Part shown: positions 1 to 7,996 of the stretch, in pieces
Numbering within the stretch: the stretch's first letter is position 1
Layout of the letters: each line of letters begins with the position of its first letter
Program-made: the position numbers and the translations under genes
Notes under the pieces: generated by a model
Seen by the model: the letters and a program-made list of their open reading frames with translations, nothing else
Told to the model about the DNA's origin: nothing
Database searches by the model: none
Virus record (IMG/VR): IMGVR_UViG_3300002835_000575
Coordinates: 1 to 35,162 of that record
Length of the DNA stretch: 35,162 bases
Strand: one strand, 5' to 3'
From: a virus

Positions 1-2
1 AG

Positions 3-128
3 ATGTCAGACCACGCACTTAACGACCGCCTCGCGGCTCTGCTGCGCGACAGCGGGGTCAGCCGAGAGGCCGTGAGTACTGGTGAGAGTGTGGATGCGGA
101 GGTTGTAAGCGTGTTGCGCAAAGACTAA
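3..128 (+). CDS. Short ORF or 3' end of a gene cut by the window edge
   Basis: An open frame of 41 residues runs from an ATG two bases into the window to a TAA. It is mostly helical and acidic (starts MSDHALNDRL, ends VVSVLRKD). Because the window begins here, the ATG may be an internal methionine of a longer protein. Its place just before the large terminase is where P22-like phages carry the small terminase subunit, so it could be the tail of that protein. That is a synteny guess only; no terminase motif is visible. The hairpin terminator about 80 bases downstream fits it being the last gene of a transcript. Confidence 0.45.
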   Translation: MSDHALNDRLAALLRDSGVSREAVSTGESVDAEVVSVLRKD

Positions 129-208
129 CGCAATACAATAAGACTCATGGTTACAAGTGGTGTTGTCTCAATGCATCACAAGCAAACTAGCATTAATAAA
201 TCACAGGT

Positions 209-239
209 GGGGCTAACCCCCCGAGGGGGTGGCCCCTTT
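209..239 (+). terminator. Strong GC hairpin, probable intrinsic terminator
   Basis: Arms 209-213 plus 216-221 pair with 225-230 plus 232-236, with a 3-base loop and a small internal mismatch, followed by TTT. A second small hairpin (241-254, CGGAA/TTCCG, loop AAAG) follows at once. It lies between the first ORF and the terminase gene and probably ends transcripts coming from upstream. The T-run is short, so termination efficiency is uncertain. The rest of the 129-335 gap shows no gene and no clear promoter. Confidence 0.55.
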
Positions 240-335
240 GCGGAAAAAGTTCCGGCTATACGCGAATGTCGCTCTTTTCGGGGTTTTTTCTTCACAGCGG
301 CAAGCCGCGTGTGATTGACTGCGGGCACGCATCAA

Positions 336-1772
336 ATGGACGATTTCGAGTTGAAGCTGGAGTTAGCCGCGGTTCTCGAGGAGAAGCTGCGCCGTCAGCG
401 CGAGCGCAAGCTGCTCGCGTACTACCCTGAGAGTGGGCCGTTGCGGCGGTCTGCGTACCCCAAGCACATGGCCTTCTTTGAGGCAGGGCCACGGTACCGC
501 GAGCGGCTTATGATGGCTGCAAACCGCGTTGGGAAGACGGAGGGCATTGGGGGCTACGAGCTGACGTTGCACCTGACGGGGCGGTATCCGGAGTGGTGGC
601 GTGGGCGGCGGTTTGCGAAGCCGGTTTCGGCGTGGGCGGCTGGGGACACGGGCAAGACGACGCGTGACATCTTGCAGCAGAAGCTGCTTGGGCCGCCTGG
701 GTATTACGGCACGGGGCTTATTCCGAAGGAGGACATCTTGCGGACGCCGGCGAAGGCAGGGATAGCGGATGCGGTTGAGATGATAGTGGTGCGGCACGAG
801 AGCGGTGGAGAGAGCAGGGTGGTGCTCAAGAGTTACGACCAGCGTCGCGAGAGTTTTCAGGGCACGGAGCAGGACATTATCTGGTTGGACGAGGAGCCAC
901 CGTTGGACATTTACACGGAGTGTTTGCTGCGGACGATGACGAACGACGGGATGGTGATGTTGACGTTTACGCCGCTGCTGGGGATGAGTGCGACGGTGAT
1001 GGCGTTTTTGAAGGACGGTGAGGTACGGGAGCGGCAGGAGGGGACGAAGTACGTTGGGATGGCGACGTGGGATGACGTGCCGCATTTGTCTCAGCGGCAG
1101 AAGGACGAGTTGTGGGCGAGCATCCCCCCTTTTCAGAGGGATGCGCGGAGCAAGGGTGTGCCGCAGTTGGGGGCGGGGGCGATTTATCCGGTGGCGGAGA
1201 GTGACGTGGTGGTGGAGCCGTTTGAAGTGCCGGAGCATTGGCCGCGGTGTTTTGGGATGGATGTGGGGTGGAACCGGACGGCGGCGGTGTTTGCGGCGGT
1301 GGACATGGAGAGTGACGTGGTGTATGTGTTTAGCGAGCACTACATGGGGGCTGCGGAGCCTGCGGTGCATGCGGAGGCGGTGCGGGCGAGGGGCGGGATG
1401 CCTGGGGTGATTGATCCGGCTTCGAGGGGGAGGACGCAGATTGACGGGCAGCAGTTGTTTAACCGGTACAAGGGGTTGGGGTTGGACATTACGGTGGCGA
1501 ACAACGCGGTTGAGACGGGGTTGTACGATGTGTGGCAGCGGATGAGCAGTGGGCGGTTGAAGGTGTTTCGGAGTTGTGTGAACTGGGTGAACGAGTTCCG
1601 GTTGTACCGGAGGGATGACAAGGGCAGGGTGGTGAAGGAGAACGACCATTTGATGGATGCGACGCGGTACATGGTGGTGAGTGGGGTGCAGCGTGCGAAG
1701 AACCCGTTGAATCGGATGAAGAGAGCGTTTGTGGAGATAATGCCGTCGAAAAACTTCTTCTCACGGAAGTAA
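336..1772 (+). CDS. terL: Terminase large subunit (packaging ATPase-nuclease)
   Basis: This 478-residue motor protein should translocate DNA into the procapsid and cut the concatemer. The N-terminal ATPase has a Walker A AANRVGKT at residues 61-68 and a Walker B ending WLDEE at 183-187. The C-terminal RNase H-like nuclease shows the expected acidic residues: D309 in FGMDVGW, D360 in GVIDPASRG, and D441 in DHLMDATRYM. I chose the ATG at 336; an in-frame TTG at 315 would add seven residues, and neither has a clear Shine-Dalgarno. The gene is followed 23 bases later by the portal, the normal packaging order. Third codon positions are very rich in G, unlike the later structural genes. Confidence 0.95.
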   Translation: MDDFELKLELAAVLEEKLRRQRERKLLAYYPESGPLRRSAYPKHMAFFEAGPRYRERLMMAANRVGKTEGIGGYELTLHLTGRYPEWWRGRRFAKPVSAWAAGDTGKTTRDILQQKLLGPPGYYGTGLIPKEDILRTPAKAGIADAVEMIVVRHESGGESRVVLKSYDQRRESFQGTEQDIIWLDEEPPLDIYTECLLRTMTNDGMVMLTFTPLLGMSATVMAFLKDGEVRERQEGTKYVGMATWDDVPHLSQRQKDELWASIPPFQRDARSKGVPQLGAGAIYPVAESDVVVEPFEVPEHWPRCFGMDVGWNRTAAVFAAVDMESDVVYVFSEHYMGAAEPAVHAEAVRARGGMPGVIDPASRGRTQIDGQQLFNRYKGLGLDITVANNAVETGLYDVWQRMSSGRLKVFRSCVNWVNEFRLYRRDDKGRVVKENDHLMDATRYMVVSGVQRAKNPLNRMKRAFVEIMPSKNFFSRK

Positions 1773-1795
1773 AATGAGATACGTTTAGATTTGTC

Positions 1796-3853
1796 ATGAC
1801 GAAAGCGCAGATACATGCGGAGGCGTTGCGGGAGTTTGATAACATTGAGACGGTGCTTCGGCAGGAGCGGTTGCAGTGTTTGAATGACCGGCGGTTTTGC
1901 GATATAGCAGGGGCGCAGTGGGAGGGGCCGCTTCAGGATCAGTTTGAGAATCGGCCACGGTTTGAGGTGAACAAGGTGAACTTGGCGGTGATGCGGGTGA
2001 TTAACGAGTACCGCAACAACCGGATGACGGTGGATTTTCTGCCGAAGGAGGGAGCTGAGTACGACAAGTTAGCGGACACGTGCAACGGTTTGTATCGGGC
2101 TGGGGAGCAGGACTCGTGTGCGCAGGAGGCGTATGACAATGCCTTTGAGGAGGCGGTTAAGGGCGGTTTTGGGGCGTTTCGGTTACGGAACGAGTATGTG
2201 GATGATGAGGACGAGGATGACGACACGCAGCAGATTTACATTGAGCCGATATTTGATGCGGACACGAGTGTGTACTTTGATTTGAACGCGAAGCGTCAGG
2301 ACAAGAGTGACGCGAAGCGGTGCTTTGTTTTGACGGCGATGACGCCGGACGCGTACAAGGAGGAGTGGGGGGATGACCCGCAGACGTGGCCGAAGTCGGT
2401 GACGCGGGTGATGTTTGATTGGTACACGCCGGAGGTGGTGTATGTGGCGGAGTACTACCGTGTGGAGGAGGTAAGCGACACGGTTGTGACGGTGGAGACG
2501 TTGACCGGTAAGGAGGAGAAGTTGCGGGAGGGGGATGAGGGGTTTGAGGAGGCGCTTAAGGAGTTAAAGGCGTTGGGTGGGAAGGTGGCAAAGCGCAAGA
2601 AGGTAAAGACGCGCAAGGTGCACAAGTACATTTTGTCTGGGGGAAAGATTCTGGAGGATTGCGGGTACATTGCGGGGAAGAACATTCCGATTGTGCCGGT
2701 GTACGGGAAGCGTTGGTTTGTGGATAATGTGGAGCGGTGCATGGGGATTGTGCGGCTTGCGAAAGACGCGCAGCGGCTTAAGAACATGCAGCTCTCGAAG
2801 CTGGCGGAGATTTCGGCTTTGTCCTCGGTTGAGAAACCGATTTTTGTTCCTGAGCAAGTGGCGGGACATCAGGTGATGTGGAGTGAGGACAACATCAAGA
2901 ACTACCCGTACTTGCTGGTTAACACGATTACGGATGCGAGCGGGAATGCGGCGCCTGCGGGGCCGGTAGCCTACACGAAGTCCTCGCAGATACCGCCGGC
3001 GATGGCTGCGCTTTTGCAGGTGACGGATGCGGACATGAACGAGCTGCTTGGGAACGCGCAAGCGGCGGAGCGGATGGTGAGCCATGTGACGGGCAAGGCG
3101 ATTGACATGATCCAGCAGAGCCTGGGGATGCAGTCGTACGTGTACATCTCGAACATGGGCAAGGCGATTAAGCGTGCTGGCGAGATTTGGCTCTCGATGG
3201 CGAAGGACGTGTTTGTTGAGCCCAAGCGGAAGATGAAGGTGATTGATGAGGCAGGGAGCATGGACTCGATTGAGCTTCTTACACCGGTTATCGATGAGGA
3301 GAGCGGCGACATTGAGTACGAGAACGATCTATCGGACGCGCAGTTTGACGTATCGGTGGACATTGGGCCTACGGCCCCGAGCAAGCGGGCAGCGACGGTG
3401 CAAGCGATTACGGGGATGATGGCAATCACGCAGGATCCGGAGATGCTGAAGGTGCTCTCATCGATGGCGATGCTGAACATGGAAGGGGAAGGCATCTCGG
3501 ATGTGCGCTCGTACTTCCGCAAGCAGCTTGTGACGATGGGCGTGCTTAAACCCACCGAGCAAGAGGCCCAGGAGCTTCAGCAAGCCATGGCAAACCAGCA
3601 GCCAAGCCCAGAGGCTATCTACCTGCAGGCAGAGGCGCAGAAGGCCAATGCGCTAGCCACAAAGGCGCAGGCTGACACGGTGCTGACACTGGCGAAGGCA
3701 GAGGAGACGCGGGCTAAGACGGAGGACACGCTGGCGAAGACGGCGGGAACGAGTCAGGAGAACGCGATGAAGTTGGCAGACCGGATTGAGAGCGAGGTTG
3801 CGCGGATTATGCCGCAGCAGGCAGCGCCGGTAATGCCGATGCAGAATTTCTAG
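1796..3853 (+). CDS. Portal protein, P22 gp1-like
   Basis: At 685 residues this is close to P22 gp1 (725). The N-terminal segment around NRPRFEVNKVNLAVMRVINE, followed by RMTVDFLP, is typical of the P22-type portal family. The last ~90 residues are a long Ala/Lys/Gln-rich helix with repeated KAxAxT-like units, resembling the helical barrel that extends from the P22 portal. An acidic run (about residues 136-143) lies in the N-terminal third. The protein should form the dodecameric ring at the capsid vertex through which DNA passes, contacting the terminase and the gp4-like adaptor. The G-rich third-position bias of the terminase gene continues through roughly the first half and fades toward the 3' end. 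Confidence 0.93.
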   Translation: MTKAQIHAEALREFDNIETVLRQERLQCLNDRRFCDIAGAQWEGPLQDQFENRPRFEVNKVNLAVMRVINEYRNNRMTVDFLPKEGAEYDKLADTCNGLYRAGEQDSCAQEAYDNAFEEAVKGGFGAFRLRNEYVDDEDEDDDTQQIYIEPIFDADTSVYFDLNAKRQDKSDAKRCFVLTAMTPDAYKEEWGDDPQTWPKSVTRVMFDWYTPEVVYVAEYYRVEEVSDTVVTVETLTGKEEKLREGDEGFEEALKELKALGGKVAKRKKVKTRKVHKYILSGGKILEDCGYIAGKNIPIVPVYGKRWFVDNVERCMGIVRLAKDAQRLKNMQLSKLAEISALSSVEKPIFVPEQVAGHQVMWSEDNIKNYPYLLVNTITDASGNAAPAGPVAYTKSSQIPPAMAALLQVTDADMNELLGNAQAAERMVSHVTGKAIDMIQQSLGMQSYVYISNMGKAIKRAGEIWLSMAKDVFVEPKRKMKVIDEAGSMDSIELLTPVIDEESGDIEYENDLSDAQFDVSVDIGPTAPSKRAATVQAITGMMAITQDPEMLKVLSSMAMLNMEGEGISDVRSYFRKQLVTMGVLKPTEQEAQELQQAMANQQPSPEAIYLQAEAQKANALATKAQADTVLTLAKAEETRAKTEDTLAKTAGTSQENAMKLADRIESEVARIMPQQAAPVMPMQNF

Positions 3854-3887
3854 CTTGCGAGTAGCAGGCTAAGTTAGTAAAGAAAAC

Positions 3888-4775
3888 ATGAGTGAGATAA
3901 CTCAGGCAGTAGAGGCTGAAGAGCCTTTGGAAGCCGTTGAGGAGATCGAGCCAAGTGCAGAGGCTGAAGTTGGGAACGCTGGCGGTGAGCCGGTGGAGAA
4001 GACGCAGGAGCCTGCGGTTGGCGATCAGAATCAAGAGGCGGAAGAAGTCGAAGTCAGCATCGGTGATTCGCCATCACAACAAGAAGAGAGCAGCAAGGAA
4101 GCACCTACTTGGGTGAAGGACTTGCGTAAGCAATATCGGGAGCTGCAACGTGAGAAGCGCCAGCTTGAGGAACGGGTAAGGACAATGTCCACTGAGACCA
4201 ATCCGGTGGCACAGCTTGGGCCTAAGCCGTCGCTTGAGGGCTGCGACTACGATTCGGCTAAGTACGAGGAATCGCTTGAAGCATGGTTCGTCCGCAAGCG
4301 TGCGGTTGACGCAGAAGCTGAGAAGGCTGAACGCGCAAAGCAGGCTGAAGCGGAGGAATGGCAGAAGAAGCTAGCAAACTACGCTGAGACAAAGACGAAG
4401 CTGAAGGTTGCTGACTACTCTGAGGCTGAAGCAGCGGTTCAAGACGTGCTTAATGTCACCCAGCAGGGAATCCTGCTGCAAGGTTCAGAGAACCCTGCGT
4501 TATTGGTTTACGCCCTAGGTCGGAATCCTGCAAAGGCGAAAGAACTCGCGAGTATCAATGACCCCGTGAAGTTCGCGTTTGCGGTTTCAAAAATCGAAAC
4601 TCAACTCAAAGTGACACCTAAAAAGACTGCACCGCCGCCGGAGCGGACAATATCTGGCACAGCAAAATCATCAGGCGGCTCGGATGAGCAGCTTGACCGG
4701 TTGCGAGAACAAGCCGCTCGCACCGGCGACTTCAGCAAAGTGTTGGCTTACAAAAATCAGTTAAAAAACAAATAA
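3888..4775 (+). CDS. Scaffolding protein
   Basis: This is a 295-residue, highly charged protein located between portal and coat, exactly where P22 encodes scaffold gp8 (303 residues). Residues 1-75 are acidic and likely disordered, with many E, A and V. The middle (about 80-190) is predicted coiled coil rich in E/K/A, with segments such as REKRQLEERVRTM. The C-terminus is basic and ends KVLAYKNQLKNK, comparable to the basic coat-binding C-terminus of P22 scaffold. It should direct procapsid assembly and leave before maturation. Assignment rests on position, length and composition, because scaffolds diverge fast. Confidence 0.8.
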   Translation: MSEITQAVEAEEPLEAVEEIEPSAEAEVGNAGGEPVEKTQEPAVGDQNQEAEEVEVSIGDSPSQQEESSKEAPTWVKDLRKQYRELQREKRQLEERVRTMSTETNPVAQLGPKPSLEGCDYDSAKYEESLEAWFVRKRAVDAEAEKAERAKQAEAEEWQKKLANYAETKTKLKVADYSEAEAAVQDVLNVTQQGILLQGSENPALLVYALGRNPAKAKELASINDPVKFAFAVSKIETQLKVTPKKTAPPPERTISGTAKSSGGSDEQLDRLREQAARTGDFSKVLAYKNQLKNK

Positions 4776-4781
4776 AGACCT

Positions 4782-6086
4782 ATGGCTAATAGCTTTAGTA
4801 AAGAAGAAAGAGTGGCGTTTGAGAACCTTCTTGAAGGGTTCCAAGACGCTTTGGTTCTGTCTCGGAACGTGTCCATCTACAACACGGATCAGACGATGAT
4901 GGAGCGCACGAACAACGTGATCTGGAGGCCGCAGCCTTACATCTGCACCTCGTTGAGTGGAGCAAATGCTGGAACGAACATTACTGGTGTTGGTGGATAT
5001 TCCGCTTACACGCAGCTTTCCGTTCCAAGTTCCATCAATCAGACCCGCACGGTTGCGTGGGAGATGAATGCGCTTGAGTTGCGTGACGCGCTTCAGGAGC
5101 AACGCCTTGGCTCTTCTGCCAAGCAGAAGATTGCAAGCGACATCAACATCGCTGTGAACAACGTGGCTGCAAATCTTGGTTCGCTTGTTATCAAGCGCAC
5201 GACTGCTGCTGGCGCAACCAGCGGGTTCGATGACGTTGCTCAGTGTGAAGCCATCTTCAACGAGCAAGGTGTGATGGACGGCGACCGGTATCTGGCGCTC
5301 AATACCCGCGACTACAACGGTCTTGCAAAAGACTTGTCTGTTGCATCGCGTTCCTTCGGAAACCAAAAGTCCGATAAGGCTTACGAGCGTGCGTATGTTG
5401 GGATGGTGGCGTCCTTCGACACCTACAAGCTCGACTATGCTCCTCGCCTTGCAGCGGCTGCTGGCGGAGCTGGCTTGACCATTGACACCAGAGATTCTGC
5501 TGTGAACTACTGGATCCCGAAAGCTGTCACGACAACTCCATCATCAACCGAACGGTTGAACGTGGACAACCGCTTCCAGACGGTAACGATTTCCAGCACG
5601 ACTGGAGTTGCTGCTGGCGACGCGTTCACGATTAACGGAATCAACGCTGTCCACCATATCACCAAGAATGACACTGGTCAGTTGAAGACGTTCCGAGTTG
5701 TAAGTATAACCAGTGGAACGCAAATGGTGATCACTCCTCCGATCATCTCCAATCAGGTTGCAAATGCAGCTTCTGCTCAATACCAGAACTGTGTTGCTAA
5801 CACCAAGAGTGCAACGGCTTCTATCGTGTTCTTGAACACGGCAGCGGCTCCCGTGAACTGCTTCTGGCACAAGGACGCGATTGAAATCCTTCCTGGCCGT
5901 TATGCTATCCCTACGGATGGCGGCGTGGCAGTGATGCGCGGTTCAACCGACCAAGGGCTTGAGCTCGTCATGACCAAACGGTTTGACCAAGACTCGCTCC
6001 TGACCAAGTATCGTATCGATACGCTGTTCGGGGTTGTGAACAAGCAGCCTGAAATGTCGGGCATCATCCTGTTCAACCAATCCTAA
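4782..6086 (+). CDS. Major capsid (coat) protein, P22 gp5-like
   Basis: The 434-residue protein matches the P22 coat family in length (gp5 is 430) and in sequence character. The N-terminal MANSFSKEERVAFENLLEG arm, the WRPQPYI segment, and QKIASDINIAVNNVAANLGS followed by the RYLALNTRDYNGLAKDL segment are typical. It should assemble as an HK97-fold shell. Residues after about 230 form a beta-rich region (TERLNVDNRFQTVTISSTTG) that probably corresponds to the inserted domain region of P22-type coats. It starts six bases after the scaffold gene with no evident Shine-Dalgarno. A terminator hairpin follows directly, as is common after highly expressed coat genes. Confidence 0.93.
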   Translation: MANSFSKEERVAFENLLEGFQDALVLSRNVSIYNTDQTMMERTNNVIWRPQPYICTSLSGANAGTNITGVGGYSAYTQLSVPSSINQTRTVAWEMNALELRDALQEQRLGSSAKQKIASDINIAVNNVAANLGSLVIKRTTAAGATSGFDDVAQCEAIFNEQGVMDGDRYLALNTRDYNGLAKDLSVASRSFGNQKSDKAYERAYVGMVASFDTYKLDYAPRLAAAAGGAGLTIDTRDSAVNYWIPKAVTTTPSSTERLNVDNRFQTVTISSTTGVAAGDAFTINGINAVHHITKNDTGQLKTFRVVSITSGTQMVITPPIISNQVANAASAQYQNCVANTKSATASIVFLNTAAAPVNCFWHKDAIEILPGRYAIPTDGGVAVMRGSTDQGLELVMTKRFDQDSLLTKYRIDTLFGVVNKQPEMSGIILFNQS

Positions 6087-6098
6087 CCACTAGCCAAT

Positions 6099-6135
6099 GG
6101 GGGGCGCTCTTAAAACGGGCGCTCCCCAACTTTTA
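6099..6135 (+). terminator. Intrinsic terminator after the coat gene
   Basis: Arms 6099-6109 and 6117-6127 pair over 11 base pairs, including two G-U pairs, with a 7-base loop and a TTTT run at 6131-6134. It starts 13 bases after the coat stop codon. It probably reduces read-through so that coat is made in excess over neck and tail genes. Confidence 0.7.
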
Positions 6136-6140
6136 ATCAT

Positions 6141-6302
6141 ATGCCACTCAAAAAAGGCTATTCTCAGAAGACGATTTCGGGTAACATCTCCCGCGAGATG
6201 AAGTCTGGCCGCCCTCAGAAACAAGCAGTTGCGATTGCTCTTTCTGTTGCACGCAAGGCCAAGCAGAAAGCAGGTAAACCAGTTGGAAAGCTGAAGAAAT
6301 GA
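6141..6302 (+). CDS. Small basic phage protein ([10 protein letters not shown] type)
   Basis: A 53-residue lysine-rich protein begins [16 protein letters not shown] and continues with the motif [18 protein letters not shown]. Short basic proteins with this signature are common beside structural genes in phages with P22-like or related virions; their function is not established. A virion or DNA-associated role is possible given the charge. The stop overlaps the next start (ATGA at 6299), indicating coupled translation. The signature is unmistakable even though the gene is short. Confidence 0.8.
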   Translation: MPLKKGYSQKTISGNISREMKSGRPQKQAVAIALSVARKAKQKAGKPVGKLKK

Positions 6303-6613
6303 TTGAGTTTCCCACAATGGTGCATCGATGCCCTGGCCGTCATTCGATAGCCGGTGGAAGCTACGATTACATTGGCGTAAACGACCAACAAGAGCTTGAT
6401 GCCGTTTTAGCTGCCGGATGGAGCCTGACGCTTCCAGAAGCTATTGAGCGGCACAACAAACTTGAGTTCCTCAAGAAGGAAGCCGCGGCAAAGGTCAAGA
6501 GAGCGCAGGAAGAAGCCGTGAATGCGGTTGTCGAGAACGCAGCGGTTCTCATTCAAGAGCTTGAAGACGAAGAGGAGTTTGACGATTCACCCAAACGCAA
6601 ACGCAAACGATGA
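6299..6613 (+). CDS. Hypothetical neck-region protein
   Basis: The protein has 104 residues in two parts. The N-terminal half (about 1-45: [20 protein letters not shown] then an EL-AVLAAGW segment) resembles small phage proteins that lie between the coat and neck genes. The C-terminal half is a coiled-coil-like, strongly charged tail ending in DSPKRKRKR. It overlaps both neighbours by four bases (ATGA). A second in-frame ATG at 6317 would remove five residues. The function is unknown; the position suggests a minor head or neck component. Confidence 0.75.
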   Translation: MIEFPTMVHRCPGRHSIAGGSYDYIGVNDQQELDAVLAAGWSLTLPEAIERHNKLEFLKKEAAAKVKRAQEEAVNAVVENAAVLIQELEDEEEFDDSPKRKRKR

Positions 6614-7098
6614 GCTACTCCAAGAGGCAGATTGTTGAGCAGGCGTTCGAGGAACTTGGTCTTGCGACCTACGTCTTCGATATGACGCCTGACCAGTTCG
6701 ACTCTGCCTTGAAGAGACTGGATGCGATGATTGCGGAGTGGTCTATCAAGGGAATCAACTTGGGGTATCCGATCACCGCGGATCCAGAGAACAGCGAGCT
6801 TGCCTCATCGAGCAACGTGCCAACGTGGGCTTCGCAGGCGCTTATCTCAAACCTCGCACTGAAGATTGCTCCCAGCTACGGCAAGTCTCCGAGTCCCGAC
6901 ACCAAGCAGTCAGCAAAGACCGGTTACGAGTCGCTTCTGATTATGAATGCTCGCCCCATCCAGCAGCAGCTCCCGCGGACAATGCCGATTGGCGCGGCTG
7001 GCTGGAGATGGTCTGAGCGCACCTACGTTTATCAGCCAGACACAAAGCCTTTGTCCGTGTCCGACAATGGCAGTTTGACCTTCAAGGACACCAATTGA
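6610..7098 (+). CDS. Tail accessory factor / head completion, P22 gp4-like
   Basis: This protein has 162 residues against 166 in P22 gp4. The helical N-terminus (QIVEQAFEELGLA, then DQFDSALKRLDAMIAEW) and the segment LISNLALKIAPSYGKSPSPD followed by KTGYESLL fit the gp4-like adaptor family. Gp4 is the first protein to bind the portal after packaging; it extends the channel and provides the platform for gp10. It overlaps the preceding gene by four bases. In P22 gp4 is directly followed by gp10; here a block of four beta-rich or short genes and two basic ones comes between, see 7100-11044. Confidence 0.85.
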   Translation: MSYSKRQIVEQAFEELGLATYVFDMTPDQFDSALKRLDAMIAEWSIKGINLGYPITADPENSELASSSNVPTWASQALISNLALKIAPSYGKSPSPDTKQSAKTGYESLLIMNARPIQQQLPRTMPIGAAGWRWSERTYVYQPDTKPLSVSDNGSLTFKDTN

Positions 7099-7099
7099 T

Positions 7100-7543
7100 A
7101 TGGCAATCGAACGACTTCAGAACTACTCACCGGTGAGCGACTCCACGTTGTTCGCCATCAACCAGAACGGTCTCGACTACAACGCCACGGGCCTTGAAGT
7201 CGCGAACTACATCGCGGCGAACGCAACGGTTGGTGACGGCAAAGTCATCCAGTACGCGGCTCCCACGACCGGTTCTACCGTGGCTATCAGTGGCACGAGC
7301 AACAGCGTCTGGCTCGTCCTGACACCGGCTGGAACGATTGCGGCGCTCACCATCACGCTTCCGCTTGCTTCGACGTGTGTGGGCGGGCAGGAGCTGCTGG
7401 TGAACTCCACGCAGACTATCACAACTCTTACGATTGGTGCAAATGGCGGAGCTGTGGTTGGAGCCCCGTCAACGCTTGCTGCAAACGGATTCTTCCGGTT
7501 GCGGTTTGAACCTGTTCTCAAAACTTGGTACCGTGTAGGCTAA
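7100..7543 (+). CDS. Hypothetical beta-rich structural protein
   Basis: A 147-residue protein rich in T, A, V, G and N, with short alternating hydrophobic strands and no charged clusters, ends in RLRFEPVLKTWYRVG. This composition is usual for phage tail or decoration proteins that pack beta-sheets. The RLRFEPVLKTWYRVG ending resembles the C-terminal strand of phage proteins that present a beta-sandwich. It starts two bases after the gp4-like stop and is followed by another beta-rich gene, suggesting a shared assembly. No enzyme motif is visible. Confidence 0.75.
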   Translation: MAIERLQNYSPVSDSTLFAINQNGLDYNATGLEVANYIAANATVGDGKVIQYAAPTTGSTVAISGTSNSVWLVLTPAGTIAALTITLPLASTCVGGQELLVNSTQTITTLTIGANGGAVVGAPSTLAANGFFRLRFEPVLKTWYRVG

Positions 7544-7544
7544 T

Positions 7545-7841
7545 ATGACACTTCCATTCAATCCATCTTACGGCTCAGGCCAGACGCAAACCGCAACTGC
7601 AACTTCCACGCAGTACTCTATCATCGCTGGCACTCGCAGCATTTGTGTGACCAACACTGGAGACACTTATCCAGTGTACGTTCGCATCGGGCAGGGCACT
7701 GTGAATGCAACATCCGCTGACTACATTGTTATGCCTCTTAGCCAAGTCTCCCTTGGCAAGTTTGAGGATGACAATGTGATTGCATTGATTGCTCCGACTG
7801 GAAACACGACGGTGAACTTCATCTGCGGCGCAGGACTGTGA
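7545..7841 (+). CDS. Hypothetical small beta-rich virion protein
   Basis: The protein is 98 residues, almost entirely beta-strand and turn in character, with Thr/Ser/Val-rich segments (TATSTQYSII, SICVTNTGDTYPVYVRIGQG). Such small beta-sandwich proteins next to tail genes are often decoration or fibre-linked proteins, but no family is recognised with certainty. It is one base from the preceding stop. Its own stop overlaps a GTG start of the next small gene (GTGA), so the three genes are probably translated together. Confidence 0.7.
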   Translation: MTLPFNPSYGSGQTQTATATSTQYSIIAGTRSICVTNTGDTYPVYVRIGQGTVNATSADYIVMPLSQVSLGKFEDDNVIALIAPTGNTTVNFICGAGL

Positions 7842-7990
7842 TTCGATACATCTCCAGACGCAGGTCGAAGATACCGGCAGGCCCGACGGTGACGCCTCCT
7901 GCGCCTCCTGGTGTTTTCTATTATCTCCGCTCAGGGCCTGGAACGTACTACTACATTCGTCCTGACGGATTCAAATACATCAGACCATAA
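7838..7990 (+). CDS. Short proline/tyrosine-rich protein
   Basis: A 50-codon frame starts at GTG 7838, overlapping the previous stop by four bases, and ends at TAA seven bases before the fibre gene. The N-terminus is basic (IRYISRRRSK), the middle is Pro-rich (TPPAPPG) and the end is Tyr-rich (VFYYLR then TYYYIRPDGF). The coupled start, the exact fit into the gap and the unusual composition support a real gene. Its function is unknown; a linker or fibre-attachment role is possible given the neighbours. Confidence 0.6.
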   Translation: MIRYISRRRSKIPAGPTVTPPAPPGVFYYLRSGPGTYYYIRPDGFKYIRP

Positions 7991-7996
7991 CGAGTT

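Noticed and set aside
363-1649. 428-codon minus-strand frame antisense to the terminase gene
   Set aside because: Its composition is almost only Arg, His, Pro, Leu and Val, the expected shadow of a G3-biased gene; no start signal or family resemblance.
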